From: Pseudomonas cremoricolorata DSM 17059 = NBRC 16634
Lineage (GTDB): Bacteria; Pseudomonadota; Gammaproteobacteria; Pseudomonadales; Pseudomonadaceae
Assembly (NCBI RefSeq): GCF_000425745.1
Contig: NZ_AUEA01000014.1
Coordinates: 1,554-65,553 of the forward strand
DNA length: 64,000 bases
Reading direction: 5' to 3'
A model generated the notes under the pieces. The model was not told the DNA's origin and did no database searches. It saw only the letters and a list, made by a program, of their open reading frames with translations. Below, one piece after another: positions 53,747-61,694 of the stretch (the stretch's first letter is position 1; each line of letters begins with the position of its first letter). Position numbers and translations under genes: made by a program.

Positions 53747-54232
53747 ATGATCGAACCTGGCATCTATAAAGAAGTGATGGGCTCGTTCCCGTCAGGTGTC
53801 ACGGTGGTGACTACCCTGGACGCCGACGGCGCCCTCGTCGGCATCACCGCCAGCGCTTTCAGCGCGCTGTCGATCGACCCGGCACTGGTGTTGTTCTGCC
53901 CCAACTATGCATCGGACACCTATCCGATCCTGCGTGACAGCAAGCGCTTCGCCATTCACCTGCTGTCGGCTGGGCAGACCGCCGAGGCCTACGCCTTCGC
54001 TGGCAAAGGCAAAGACAAGGCGCAAGGCATCGAGTGGCAACTGAGCGAGCTGGGCAACCCGCTGCTGAGCAATGCCACCGCGATCATCGAGTGCGAACTG
54101 TGGCGCGAGTACGACGGCGGCGACCACGCCATCATCGTCGGCGCCGTGAAAAACCTGGTGCTGCCGGCAGAGCCTGTGACACCGATGGTCTATCATCGCG
54201 GCAAGCTTGGCGCCCTTCCAGCGCTGGGCTGA
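53747..54232 (+). CDS. Flavin reductase family protein 2
   Basis: This second 161-residue flavin reductase aligns without gaps to the one at 48879, with most residues identical, so the two are duplicates within one cluster. The same G-S-F-P-S-G-V-T-V and K-R-F-A-I-H-L-L motifs are present. Why one LLM enzyme needs two reductases is unclear: one may be backup, or may serve a different monooxygenase. A terminator follows it. Confidence 0.9.
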   Translation: MIEPGIYKEVMGSFPSGVTVVTTLDADGALVGITASAFSALSIDPALVLFCPNYASDTYPILRDSKRFAIHLLSAGQTAEAYAFAGKGKDKAQGIEWQLSELGNPLLSNATAIIECELWREYDGGDHAIIVGAVKNLVLPAEPVTPMVYHRGKLGALPALG

Positions 54233-54243
54233 TCCGCCCTCTG

Positions 54244-54281
54244 CAGACCTGGCCTGCGCCAGGTCTGGCAGAGCCTTTTTT
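54244..54281 (+). terminator. Terminator after flavin reductase 2
   Basis: CAGACCTGGC and GCCAGGTCTG form a perfect 10-bp stem with a 4-base loop, followed after a short gap by six T. Confidence 0.85.
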
Positions 54282-54338
54282 GGGGGCCGCGCCCACTCAC
54301 CCTCGGTTGTGGCCCCCGTTTTCATTCGGAGCATGCAG

Positions 54339-54728
54339 ATGAGCAACGAGAAGTACGAAAAAGGCCTGGCGATCCGCACGCAAGTGCTGGGCGAGGCTTA
54401 CGTCAATCGCTCGATCGAGAACGCCGACGATTTCAACAAGCCGTTGCAGGATCTGGTCACCGAGTACTGCTGGGGCCATGTCTGGGGCCGTGACGGCTTG
54501 TCGCTCAAAGAGCGCAGCATGATAAACTTGGCCATGATTTCCGCCCTCAACCGGCCGCACGAACTCAAGTTGCACATCCGCGGCGCACTGCGCAACGGCC
54601 TGAGCCGTGAACAGATTCGCGAGATCCTTCTGCAGGTCGGCATCTATTGCGGCGTACCCGCGGCGGTGGACAGTTTCCGCCTGGCCCGCGAAGCGTTCGC
54701 CGAGGCCGACGCAGAGTCAACCCGATAA
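54339..54728 (+). CDS. Carboxymuconolactone decarboxylase-like protein
   Basis: The 129-residue helical protein matches the 4-carboxymuconolactone decarboxylase group (L-S-L-K-E-R-S-M-I-N-L near residue 54, N-R-P-H-E-L-K-L-H near 68, R-N-G-L-S-R-E-Q-I near 84 and Y-C-G-V-P-A-A near 104). The Cys pair of AhpD-type peroxidases is absent, so a decarboxylase or isomerase-like role is more likely. ATG 54339 is chosen for its GGAG spacing. Confidence 0.85.
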   Translation: MSNEKYEKGLAIRTQVLGEAYVNRSIENADDFNKPLQDLVTEYCWGHVWGRDGLSLKERSMINLAMISALNRPHELKLHIRGALRNGLSREQIREILLQVGIYCGVPAAVDSFRLAREAFAEADAESTR

Positions 54729-54816
54729 CAACGGGCTGTTCGAACCACTGCAGGAAGCGCCTCGGTTCGCGGTGCTTCCCTGATATGGGCGCACAGCCTC
54801 TATTAGAGCGCACCCG

Positions 54817-55569
54817 ATGAAACGCCAGCCCCTCGACGACAGCTTCAAGGTCAACCGCAACCCCGTTACCCTGCGCGAAATCGTGCTCGACAAGCTGCGC
54901 AGCGCGATCATGAATTTCCACCTGCTGCCAGGCGACCGCCTGGTCGAGCGCGACCTGTGCGATCGTCTCGGGGTCAGCCGCACCTCGGTGCGCGAGGCGC
55001 TGCGTCACCTGGAGTCCGAGGGGCTGGTGGAATTCGCCGACGCCAAGGGGCCGAGGGTCGCCATCATCACCCTGGAAGATGCCCGCGACATCTATGAACT
55101 GCGTTGCGTGCTCGAAGGCCTGATCGTCCAGCTGTTCACCCTCAATGCCAAGAGCAAGGACATCCGCGCCTTGGAACGGGCGCTGGAAGAAAACCGCGAG
55201 TCGCTCGAGCAGGGCGAACTGCAGCAGGTGCTCGAATCGGTGCAAGGCTTCTATGACGTGCTGCTCGAAGGCTCGGGCAACCGCGTCGCCGCCCAGCAAC
55301 TGCGCCAATTGCAGGCACGCATCAGCTACCTGCGGGCCACCTCGGTATCGCAGCACAATCGTCGTGGCGCCAGTAACCGGGAAATGGAAAAAATGGTCGA
55401 AGCGATCAAGAGCGGCGACCCGCACGCCGCGCACCAGGCCTCGGTAGACCACGTTCGCGCCGCCGCCGCCGTTGCCCTCGAGTACCTGCGCCAGAAGCAG
55501 GAAGACGACACCCCGGTGCGCCCGATCGCCGAGCCATTGACCCAGAAAGACCCGCGCATAGGTCGCTGA
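54817..55569 (+). CDS. GntR-family regulator with FCD ligand domain
   Basis: The 250-residue regulator has a GntR winged helix (residues ~20-88, L-V-E-R-D-L-C-D-R-L-G-V-S-R-T-S-V) and a helical FCD domain typical of FadR-group regulators of catabolic pathways. It probably recognises the GGTATACC palindromes at 48639, 48812 and 50716 and is released or activated by the pathway substrate or an intermediate. The Nudix gene follows after two bases and may be co-transcribed. Confidence 0.9.
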   Translation: MKRQPLDDSFKVNRNPVTLREIVLDKLRSAIMNFHLLPGDRLVERDLCDRLGVSRTSVREALRHLESEGLVEFADAKGPRVAIITLEDARDIYELRCVLEGLIVQLFTLNAKSKDIRALERALEENRESLEQGELQQVLESVQGFYDVLLEGSGNRVAAQQLRQLQARISYLRATSVSQHNRRGASNREMEKMVEAIKSGDPHAAHQASVDHVRAAAAVALEYLRQKQEDDTPVRPIAEPLTQKDPRIGR

Positions 55570-55571
55570 TC

Positions 55572-56132
55572 ATGGCCATCGCCCCGCGCTACTGCCCGCA
55601 GTGCACCCAGGCACTCGTTCGGGGCATCCCCAGCGGCGACACCCATGAACGCCTGTTCTGCGCGTGTGGCTACATTCACTATGTGAACCCCAAGATCATC
55701 GCCGGATGCATCATCGAGCGCGAAGGCCGCTACCTGCTGTGCCAGCGCGCCATTCCACCCAAGCCCGGTACCTGGACCTTGCCCGCAGGCTTCATGGAGG
55801 CCGGGGAAACCACCGAAGACGCCGCCCTGCGCGAGGTCTGGGAAGAAACCGGAGTACGCGCCGACATCGTCTCGCCCTACTCGATCTTCAGCGTGCCGAA
55901 GATCAGTGAGGTGTACATCATCTTCCGCGCCCTGGCTGTGGAAGAAACCGGCGAGCACGGTCCGGAGACCCTCGCCTATCGCTTCTTCGACCCGGACGAG
56001 ATCCCCTGGGACGAAATCTATTACCCCGCGATCCGGCAGATCCTCGAACGCTACATCCTCGAGCGCAAGGCCGGGGTGTACGGCATGTACATGGGCAACG
56101 ACGACACCGGCAAAGTGCACTTCATGCGCTGA
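55572..56132 (+). CDS. Nudix hydrolase with N-terminal zinc ribbon
   Basis: The 186-residue protein begins with a Cys4 zinc ribbon (C-P-Q-C, then C-A-C-G near residue 32) and has the Nudix box G-F-M-E-A-G-E-T-x6-R-E-V-W-E-E-T-G near 75-97. It hydrolyses a nucleoside diphosphate-linked substrate; the closest family is the zinc-ribbon NUDIX group of unknown specificity. It starts two bases after the regulator, but a link to its pathway is not evident. Confidence 0.9.
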   Translation: MAIAPRYCPQCTQALVRGIPSGDTHERLFCACGYIHYVNPKIIAGCIIEREGRYLLCQRAIPPKPGTWTLPAGFMEAGETTEDAALREVWEETGVRADIVSPYSIFSVPKISEVYIIFRALAVEETGEHGPETLAYRFFDPDEIPWDEIYYPAIRQILERYILERKAGVYGMYMGNDDTGKVHFMR

Positions 56133-56164
56133 GCCGCAGTTGCGCAAAGGCTGGCGTTGAAATA

Positions 56165-56180
56165 CTGTACGCACATACAG
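56165..56180. promoter_or_regulatory. LexA box upstream of the DUF1654 gene
   Basis: CTGT-N8-ACAG is a perfect match to the LexA consensus, 19 bases before the DUF1654 start. It predicts induction of that gene in the SOS response. Confidence 0.8.
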
Positions 56181-56199
56181 CCACCCAGGAAGCCGATCC

Positions 56200-56442
56200 A
56201 TGGCCAGCACCGCCGCCACGACCCCAAGCAGCTACGCGCAGTTGGGCGTCCGCATCCAGAAAATCATCAACGGTACCGCCGCGCAGCGCAGCAAAACGGC
56301 GCTGATCTTCCGCCTTGAGCACGAAACCGTGGATGACTGGGAAACGCTGCTTGAAGAGATCGCCGAAAACGACAACGTCACCCTCGCCCACCGCGACGAT
56401 GGCGGCGTGCAGATTTTCTGGACGGTGCCGAAGGAGGATTGA
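56200..56442 (+). CDS. DUF1654 domain protein, predicted SOS-induced
   Basis: The 80-residue protein matches the DUF1654 family, found chiefly in Pseudomonas: Y-A-Q-L-G-V-R-I-Q-K-I-I-N near residue 12, D-W-E-T-L-L-E-E-I-A-E-N near 45 and V-Q-I-F-W-T-V at the end. Function unknown. The LexA box just upstream argues for a DNA-damage role. Confidence 0.87.
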   Translation: MASTAATTPSSYAQLGVRIQKIINGTAAQRSKTALIFRLEHETVDDWETLLEEIAENDNVTLAHRDDGGVQIFWTVPKED

Positions 56443-56452
56443 TGGGCGCTGC

Positions 56453-56878
56453 TCAGGCCAACGCTTGCAGGTAGGCGCTGGCCTGGCGATAACGACTGAG
56501 GCGTTGCAAGTCGGCGGGGCCAGGTGTGGGGATGCGCGTCATGTCGCTGTTGTCGGCCAGATCGGCCAGCTTCACCGCGCGCGCCAGCGGATCGCTGCCC
56601 AGGCGCTGGACGAACGATTCATAGGGCTCATCGCCGCGCCGGCTCAGCGCCAGCAGGGCCGCCAGAATCTTCAGGTTGAAGCCTTCTCGCGCCAGGTCCG
56701 AAACCGTCAACGCAGTGTCTTCGAGCACATCGTGCAACACGGCAACGATGCGTTCCTCCTGGGTGTGCATGCGCCGCATCACCCGCAGCGGATGCAGAAT
56801 GTACGGCGAGCCACCTTTGTCGAACTGCCCGTCATGGGCGATGGCGGCGATGACAATGGCCTTTTCCAACGTAGACAT
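56453..56878 (-). CDS. HD-domain hydrolase, SpoT/MESH1-like
   Basis: The 141-residue protein is a single HD domain with metal-binding motifs H-D (A-H-D-G-Q-F near residue 14), H-P-L-R-V near 29, H-D-V-L-E-D near 48 and K-L-A-D-L-A-D-N near 105. This is the arrangement of the hydrolase half of SpoT and of small alarmone hydrolases. A (p)ppGpp or NADPH phosphatase role is plausible but not proven. ATG 56878 gives the usual N-terminus. Confidence 0.8.
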   Translation of the reverse strand: MSTLEKAIVIAAIAHDGQFDKGGSPYILHPLRVMRRMHTQEERIVAVLHDVLEDTALTVSDLAREGFNLKILAALLALSRRGDEPYESFVQRLGSDPLARAVKLADLADNSDMTRIPTPGPADLQRLSRYRQASAYLQALA

Positions 56879-56992
56879 GAGGCCTCCCCGCTTCAGCGTC
56901 TGCCGGCACAAGCTTAGTCGTGAACGCGCCCGAGTGACAGGCGCGACAGGCTTGAACGCGGGCTTCCTAGCCTATTGGAGTAGCACAGGCGC

Positions 56993-57562
56993 TCAGCGTT
57001 CCACTCCGTGCTGAATGACCACCGAGTCAGTGCCCAGGCGCGCCATTACATCTGCCTTGCGCGCATCGGCTTCGGCTTTGCTTGGGAACGGCCCCATCAG
57101 CACCACCGGCTTGCCGGAGCGGTACTCGACCCAGGAAGGAATCCCTTTCTCAATGAGGCGGGCGGTCATGTCGCTCAGCGCGCCCATGTTGGCCCCCTGG
57201 ATCACTTCCACATCCCAGCCATCGGGAGCGGGCTGGTCGGCCACGGCATCGGCGCGGCGCTGCAGATCGGCACCGCCGCACAGTTCACGGATCGGCAGGT
57301 TGTTGCCGGTGTCGTCCACCAGAATCTGGTACTGGCCATCACGCTTGACGGCGACGTAGCTGCGATAGGCTTCGAATTGGCCGTTGTCGTCCTTGCCGCG
57401 GACCTGGCCGCACACCATGCCTTGGGTGTCGATTCGCACGTTGGCGAATTTGGCGGTCTTGGGGTTGTGCAGGTGCTCGGCAACTTGCTTGTGGATGCCT
57501 TCGACCTCGTTCTCACAGCCAGCCAAGGCCAGCACTGCCATTACCACTGCCAGTTTGCGCAC
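56993..57562 (-). CDS. Lipoprotein with SPOR-like C-terminal domain
   Basis: A GTG start at 57562, with AGGAGG seven bases upstream, gives 189 residues. The lipobox is L-A-G-C near residue 15. The C-terminal ~70 residues resemble a SPOR domain, including G-P-F-P-S-K-A-E-A-D-A-R-K near 160, which in other proteins binds denuded peptidoglycan. The middle has conserved Cys residues. It may act at the cell envelope or septum; exact role unknown. Confidence 0.75.
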   Translation of the reverse strand: MRKLAVVMAVLALAGCENEVEGIHKQVAEHLHNPKTAKFANVRIDTQGMVCGQVRGKDDNGQFEAYRSYVAVKRDGQYQILVDDTGNNLPIRELCGGADLQRRADAVADQPAPDGWDVEVIQGANMGALSDMTARLIEKGIPSWVEYRSGKPVVLMGPFPSKAEADARKADVMARLGTDSVVIQHGVER

Positions 57563-57745
57563 GCGTGTACCTCCTGTTTCGAAGGGGCGGATTCTAGCAC
57601 GCCCCACTGTTCGAGCCGGGGCGCCGAGTCCAACCTGCCTGGCTGTGAGCGAGCGCGTAAACGGCTTAGCCAGCGCAGCGCGACACAACGCCGCAGGGTG
57701 TTGCACGCCGTCCACCTTACGATCCTGGCCAAAGGCGCAAACGAA

Positions 57746-57773
57746 AAAGGGCGACCCTTGCGGATCGCCCTTT
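57746..57773 (-). terminator. Terminator of first tRNA-Val
   Basis: GGGCGATCC and GGGTCGCCC pair with one mismatch around a short loop and are followed by T-rich sequence on the minus strand. Confidence 0.75.
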
Positions 57774-57799
57774 CACTGCCTGGAAACCAGGACTTTATT

Positions 57800-57876
57800 T
57801 GGTAGGCACAATTGGACTCGAACCAACGACCCCCACCATGTCAAGGTGGTGCTCTAACCAACTGAGCTATGTGCCT
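57800..57876 (-). tRNA. tRNA-Val (anticodon GAC), copy 1
   Basis: A 77-nt cloverleaf on the minus strand with encoded CCA and GAC anticodon in CTTGACATG. It is identical to the copy at 58048, and the 5' flank (TGTGGGGCGCAT on the plus strand) is shared too. Confidence 0.96.
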
Positions 57877-58008
57877 GTCGTGTGGGGCGCATATTAGAGA
57901 GCTAACAGTTCCCTGTAAAGCGCTTTTTCTTCAAAGTAATCAAAAATTTGCGTAAGCCGCAGGCAAAGCACGCCGATGCGAAAAACCACTGACGGGAAAC
58001 CCGAATGC

Positions 58009-58037
58009 AAAAAAGGCGATCCTTTCGGATCGCCTTT
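58009..58037 (-). terminator. Terminator of second tRNA-Val
   Basis: GGCGATCC and GGATCGCC pair around a short loop and are followed by T on the minus strand. Confidence 0.8.
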
Positions 58038-58047
58038 CTAGCGTGTT

Positions 58048-58124
58048 TGGTAGGCACAATTGGACTCGAACCAACGACCCCCACCATGTCAAGGTGGTGC
58101 TCTAACCAACTGAGCTATGTGCCT
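58048..58124 (-). tRNA. tRNA-Val (anticodon GAC), copy 2
   Basis: Exact duplicate of the tRNA at 57800-57876, 171 bases away on the same strand, each with its own terminator. Confidence 0.96.
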
Positions 58125-58328
58125 GTCGTGTGGGGCGCATTCTACGCAGAAAAAAACCCCTGTCAACACTTATTTAAAGGGTAAGCCACTGAATCCTAAT
58201 CACTTTCTGTACCAGCACGGGCGCTCCCGTGCCGTGTAGGATTTTTTACGCATGACTAGCAGGTGTTCATTATTGTTGATAGCATCCGCACATCCGTTAA
58301 AAATATAAAACACGAGGTCTTCCCCGCC

Positions 58329-59612
58329 ATGGCTGACACCCGCTACCCACAGTCCTACTACGCCGCCTCGGCCAACCCGGTGCCAGCTCGTCCAGCGCTG
58401 CAAGGGCAGGTGGAAACCGATGTGTGCATCATCGGCGCCGGCTATACCGGCCTTTCAAGCGCGCTGTTCCTGCTGGAGAACGGCTTCAAGGTTACCGTGC
58501 TGGAAGCGGCCAAGGTCGGCTTCGGCGCCTCCGGGCGCAACGGCGGGCAGATCGTCAACAGCTATAGCCGCGACATCGATGTCATCGAACGCACGGTCGG
58601 CGCCCGTCAGGCGCAGCTGCTGGGGGAAATGGCGTTCGAGGGCGGCCGTATCATCCGCGAGCGCATCGCCACCTACGGCATCGATTGTGACCTTAAAGAT
58701 GGCGGCGTCTTCGCAGCGCTGACCCCCAAGCAGATGGGCCACCTGGAAGCGCAAAAACGCCTGTGGGAGCGCTATGGCCACACTCAGCTGGAACTGATGG
58801 ACCAGTCGCGTATTCGCCAAGTGGTCGCCTGTGACAACTACCTGGGCGGCATGCTCGACATGAGCGGTGGGCATATCCACCCGCTCAACCTGGCCCTCGG
58901 CGAAGCCGCCGCGGTGGAGTCGCTGGGCGGCGTCATCTACGAGCAAAGCCCGGCGATTCGTATCGAGCGCGGCGCAAGCCCCGTGGTGCATACCCCGCAA
59001 GGCAGCGTTCGCAGCAAGTTCATCATCGTCGCCGGCAACGCCTATCTGGGCAATCTGGTGCCAGAGCTGGCGGCCAAGTCGATGCCGTGCGGCACGCAGG
59101 TCATCACCACCGAACCGCTGGGTGAAGAACTGGCGCGCAGCTTGCTTCCGCAGGACTACTGCGTCGAAGACTGCAACTACCTGCTCGACTACTACCGCCT
59201 GACCCAGGACAAGCGGCTGATCTTCGGCGGCGGTGTGGTGTACGGCGCGCGTGACCCGCAGAACATCGAAGCCATCATCCGGCCGAAGATGCTCAAGGCC
59301 TTCCCGCAACTGAAGAACGTCAAGATCGACTACGCCTGGACCGGCAACTTCCTGCTGACGCTGTCGCGCCTGCCGCAGGTCGGCCGGATCGGCGACAACA
59401 TCTATTACTCTCAAGGCTGCTCGGGCCATGGCGTCACCTACACGCACCTGGCGGGCAAGGTGCTGGCCGAGGCCCTGCGCGGCCAGGCCGAACGTTTCGA
59501 CGCCTTCGCCGGCCTGCCGCACTACCCGTTCCCAGGTGGGCAACTGCTGCGCGTGCCTTTCAGCGCCCTGGGCGCCTGGTACTACAGCCTGCGCGACCGC
59601 CTCGGCTTCTGA
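58329..59612 (+). CDS. FAD-dependent amine oxidoreductase, PuuB-like
   Basis: The 427-residue enzyme has the dinucleotide motif I-I-G-A-G-Y-T-G-L near residue 36 and the F-G-A-S-G-R-N-G-G segment near 70 of the D-amino-acid oxidase fold, plus a C-terminal S-Q-G-C-S-G-H-G. Length and motifs match gamma-glutamylputrescine oxidase PuuB, which oxidises glutamylated putrescine to its aldehyde. No other polyamine gene is adjacent, and pseudomonads carry several paralogues, so the symbol is withheld. ATG 58329 is the family start; an earlier in-frame ATG is unlikely. Confidence 0.85.
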   Translation: MADTRYPQSYYAASANPVPARPALQGQVETDVCIIGAGYTGLSSALFLLENGFKVTVLEAAKVGFGASGRNGGQIVNSYSRDIDVIERTVGARQAQLLGEMAFEGGRIIRERIATYGIDCDLKDGGVFAALTPKQMGHLEAQKRLWERYGHTQLELMDQSRIRQVVACDNYLGGMLDMSGGHIHPLNLALGEAAAVESLGGVIYEQSPAIRIERGASPVVHTPQGSVRSKFIIVAGNAYLGNLVPELAAKSMPCGTQVITTEPLGEELARSLLPQDYCVEDCNYLLDYYRLTQDKRLIFGGGVVYGARDPQNIEAIIRPKMLKAFPQLKNVKIDYAWTGNFLLTLSRLPQVGRIGDNIYYSQGCSGHGVTYTHLAGKVLAEALRGQAERFDAFAGLPHYPFPGGQLLRVPFSALGAWYYSLRDRLGF

Positions 59613-59654
59613 CCCGACCTGGCCGGGGCAACTACTGCCCCGGCCCCCTCCCCA

Positions 59655-60335
59655 TCATTCCTGCAGGCGGCGCACGGCTTGTCGTGCAGCCACTTCCTGA
59701 CCATCACGGGCCAGATCTTCGGCGCCTTTGAGCCAGCGCTCGCGGTCGACATTGGCGGGCAACTGCCGCGGCGGTTGCAGCAATACCGCCCAGCTGCCCT
59801 CCTGACGCCAGGCCTTGTCGAAATCGGCGAAGTCGACCAGACGCCTGCGATCCATGCCTGCGCGCAGCAGCACGCGCTTCTTGTAGCGGTCGTAGCCGAC
59901 CAGCACCGCATAGCGCGGCTCGGACCAGAAGCTCGAGCCTTCCTGATAGCGCAGCAGCACCGGGTTACCCGCGGCCACCTGCACCAGCAAGGCTTCCAGG
60001 CGTTTGTCCAACGGATACACCACCAGGCCGTATTCACGGGCCACGCGGGGAATGGCGGTTTGCAACTGATCGACCTGCTCCGGCAGGCCGAGGGGTTTGT
60101 CCAGCAGGCCCGGGGTAATGTTCACCCCTTGCTGGGACAGCAGGGTCGCCAGGGCCAAGGCGCCACCGTGGTAGGCGTTGCCGCGGAAGAACGGCACGCC
60201 GCTGATCTCGACGCGCTGCGCCAGGTCTTTGGGCAGGGCCGGTGGTGCGCTGGAGCAGCCCGCCAGGCTGGTGGCCAGCAAGGCTGCCGCCAGGCCAAGG
60301 CGCAGGTGGCGGGCGATGAATGAACGCTGCGGCAT
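59655..60335 (-). CDS. Lipoprotein, C39-peptidase-like, catalytic residues apparently lost
   Basis: The 226-residue protein has a lipobox (L-A-G-C near residue 27). The body follows the papain-like C39 pattern found in pseudomonad lipoproteins. Where active relatives have Cys-Gly-Pro-Ala-Ala-Leu-Ala it reads H-G-G-A-L-A-L-A near 57, and where they have Trp-His-Tyr-Ala-Val-Val-Val-Gly-Tyr-Asp it reads P-R-Y-A-V-L-V-G-Y-D near 140. Catalytic Cys and His are therefore missing, and the protein is probably non-enzymatic. The comparison is from memory of the family. Confidence 0.65.
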   Translation of the reverse strand: MPQRSFIARHLRLGLAAALLATSLAGCSSAPPALPKDLAQRVEISGVPFFRGNAYHGGALALATLLSQQGVNITPGLLDKPLGLPEQVDQLQTAIPRVAREYGLVVYPLDKRLEALLVQVAAGNPVLLRYQEGSSFWSEPRYAVLVGYDRYKKRVLLRAGMDRRRLVDFADFDKAWRQEGSWAVLLQPPRQLPANVDRERWLKGAEDLARDGQEVAARQAVRRLQE

Positions 60336-60545
60336 GGTTTCTCGCTTGTCTCAACGCCTGGCCGACGGTGCTCAGGCTCGGTCCACGATCATAGGCGGCG
60401 CAAGCGCCACGGTATACCCCGCAGCGCACGCGCAACGAGGCGTCGGCGTCATAGGACCATCGGTCAATTGAACGTCATCAACGGCAGGCTAGACTTCAGG
60501 TGTATCAGCGCTGCACGCCCGGGCAGCGAAGCCGAGGAGCCGACC

Positions 60546-60713
60546 ATGAGTCTGACGATGGCAATCATTCTGCTGATAGGCATGTGGACCAGTGTTGCGC
60601 TGGCGATGCTGTGGGGCGTACTGCGCATCCTGCGCCGTCATTCACCTACCCCCACCCGTCCTGCCGCCCTACCCCGCACGCAGCGCGTGCGCTTGAAGAA
60701 AGCTGGGGTGTAG
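60546..60713 (+). CDS. Small single-span membrane protein
   Basis: This 55-residue protein starts at ATG 60546 behind a GAGGAG element. It has one hydrophobic helix (residues ~4-25) and a basic, proline-rich C-terminal tail (T-P-T-R-P-A-A-L-P-R-T-Q-R-V-R). No family recognised. Confidence 0.6.
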   Translation: MSLTMAIILLIGMWTSVALAMLWGVLRILRRHSPTPTRPAALPRTQRVRLKKAGV

Positions 60714-60738
60714 GTTCAAACCTGTGAGGTGTTAACGG

Positions 60739-60797
60739 ACCTTTCGCGGCTCAAGCCGCTCCTGCAAAGGCCGTGCAGGAGCGGCCTGGGCCGCGAT
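60739..60797. repeat. REP-like hairpin
   Basis: CCGCTCCTGC and GCAGGAGCGG pair perfectly within an outer CGCGGC / GCCGCG arm, the layout of Pseudomonas repetitive extragenic palindromes. It sits in the intergenic space just past the 3' end of terC. Confidence 0.7.
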
Positions 60798-60806
60798 ATG
60801 CCTCGC

Positions 60807-61559
60807 TCAACCTTCGCTGGCTTCGCGCTTGAGACGGGCGCGTCGGGCCATGATGTTGAGCACCTCGATCAGCGTCGAGAACGCCATCGCCGCGTACACG
60901 TAGCCTTTAGGCACATGAGCACCAAAGCCCTCGGCGATCAGGGTCATGCCGATCATGATCAAGAAGCCCAGGGCCAACATCACCACGGTCGGGTTGTCGT
61001 TGATGAACTTGGCCAGCGGGTCGGCGGCGACCAGCATCACGATCACCGCACTGATCACCGCGATGATCATGATCGGCAGGTGTTGGGTCATGCCCACGGC
61101 GGTGATGATGCTGTCGATGGAGAAGACGATGTCGAGCAGCAGGATCTGGAAGATCGCCGCACCAAAGCCCAGGGTAACCGTCGAACCGACTTTGGATTCT
61201 TCCTTGGCGCCGTGCGGGTCGACGTTCTCGTGAATCTCTTTGGTCGCCTTCCACAACAGGAACAGGCCACCGGCGATGAGGATCATGTCCTTCCAGGAGA
61301 ACGCGTTGCCCAGCACCTCGAACACCGGCTCGGTCAGCTGTACGATCCACGCCACGGTGCTGAGCAGCGCCAGGCGCATCACCAGCGCCATGCTGATACC
61401 CACCCGCCGCGCCTTGGAACGGTAGGCCTCAGGCAACTTGTTGGTGAGGATGGAAATGAAGATCAGGTTGTCGATACCCAGGACGATTTCCATCGCCACC
61501 AGCGTGGCGAGGGCAACCCAGGCAGCTGGGCTTGAAGCGAGTTGCAGCAAGTAATCCAT
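60807..61559 (-). CDS. TerC-family membrane protein
   Basis: The 250-residue protein has about seven to nine hydrophobic segments and the TerC motifs E-I-V-L-G-I-D-N near residue 24 and [10 protein letters not shown] near 141. TerC-type proteins (Alx, YceF and relatives) handle manganese or other metals; some belong to tellurite resistance loci. ATG 61559 is chosen over one 19 codons upstream. It is divergent from nhaR, 135 bases apart. Confidence 0.88.
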   Translation of the reverse strand: MDYLLQLASSPAAWVALATLVAMEIVLGIDNLIFISILTNKLPEAYRSKARRVGISMALVMRLALLSTVAWIVQLTEPVFEVLGNAFSWKDMILIAGGLFLLWKATKEIHENVDPHGAKEESKVGSTVTLGFGAAIFQILLLDIVFSIDSIITAVGMTQHLPIMIIAVISAVIVMLVAADPLAKFINDNPTVVMLALGFLIMIGMTLIAEGFGAHVPKGYVYAAMAFSTLIEVLNIMARRARLKREASEG

Positions 61560-61694
61560 CAATCGAATCTCGGAGTAGTAGTCGGGCGCACTGGCAGGCG
61601 CGTGATCACCGGGCATCCTAGCCTGACAAAAACATCAGGAAAATTCGTTTTTTCAGCGGCTATACTTCGCTTTTTACGAACTGTTACATCGACC

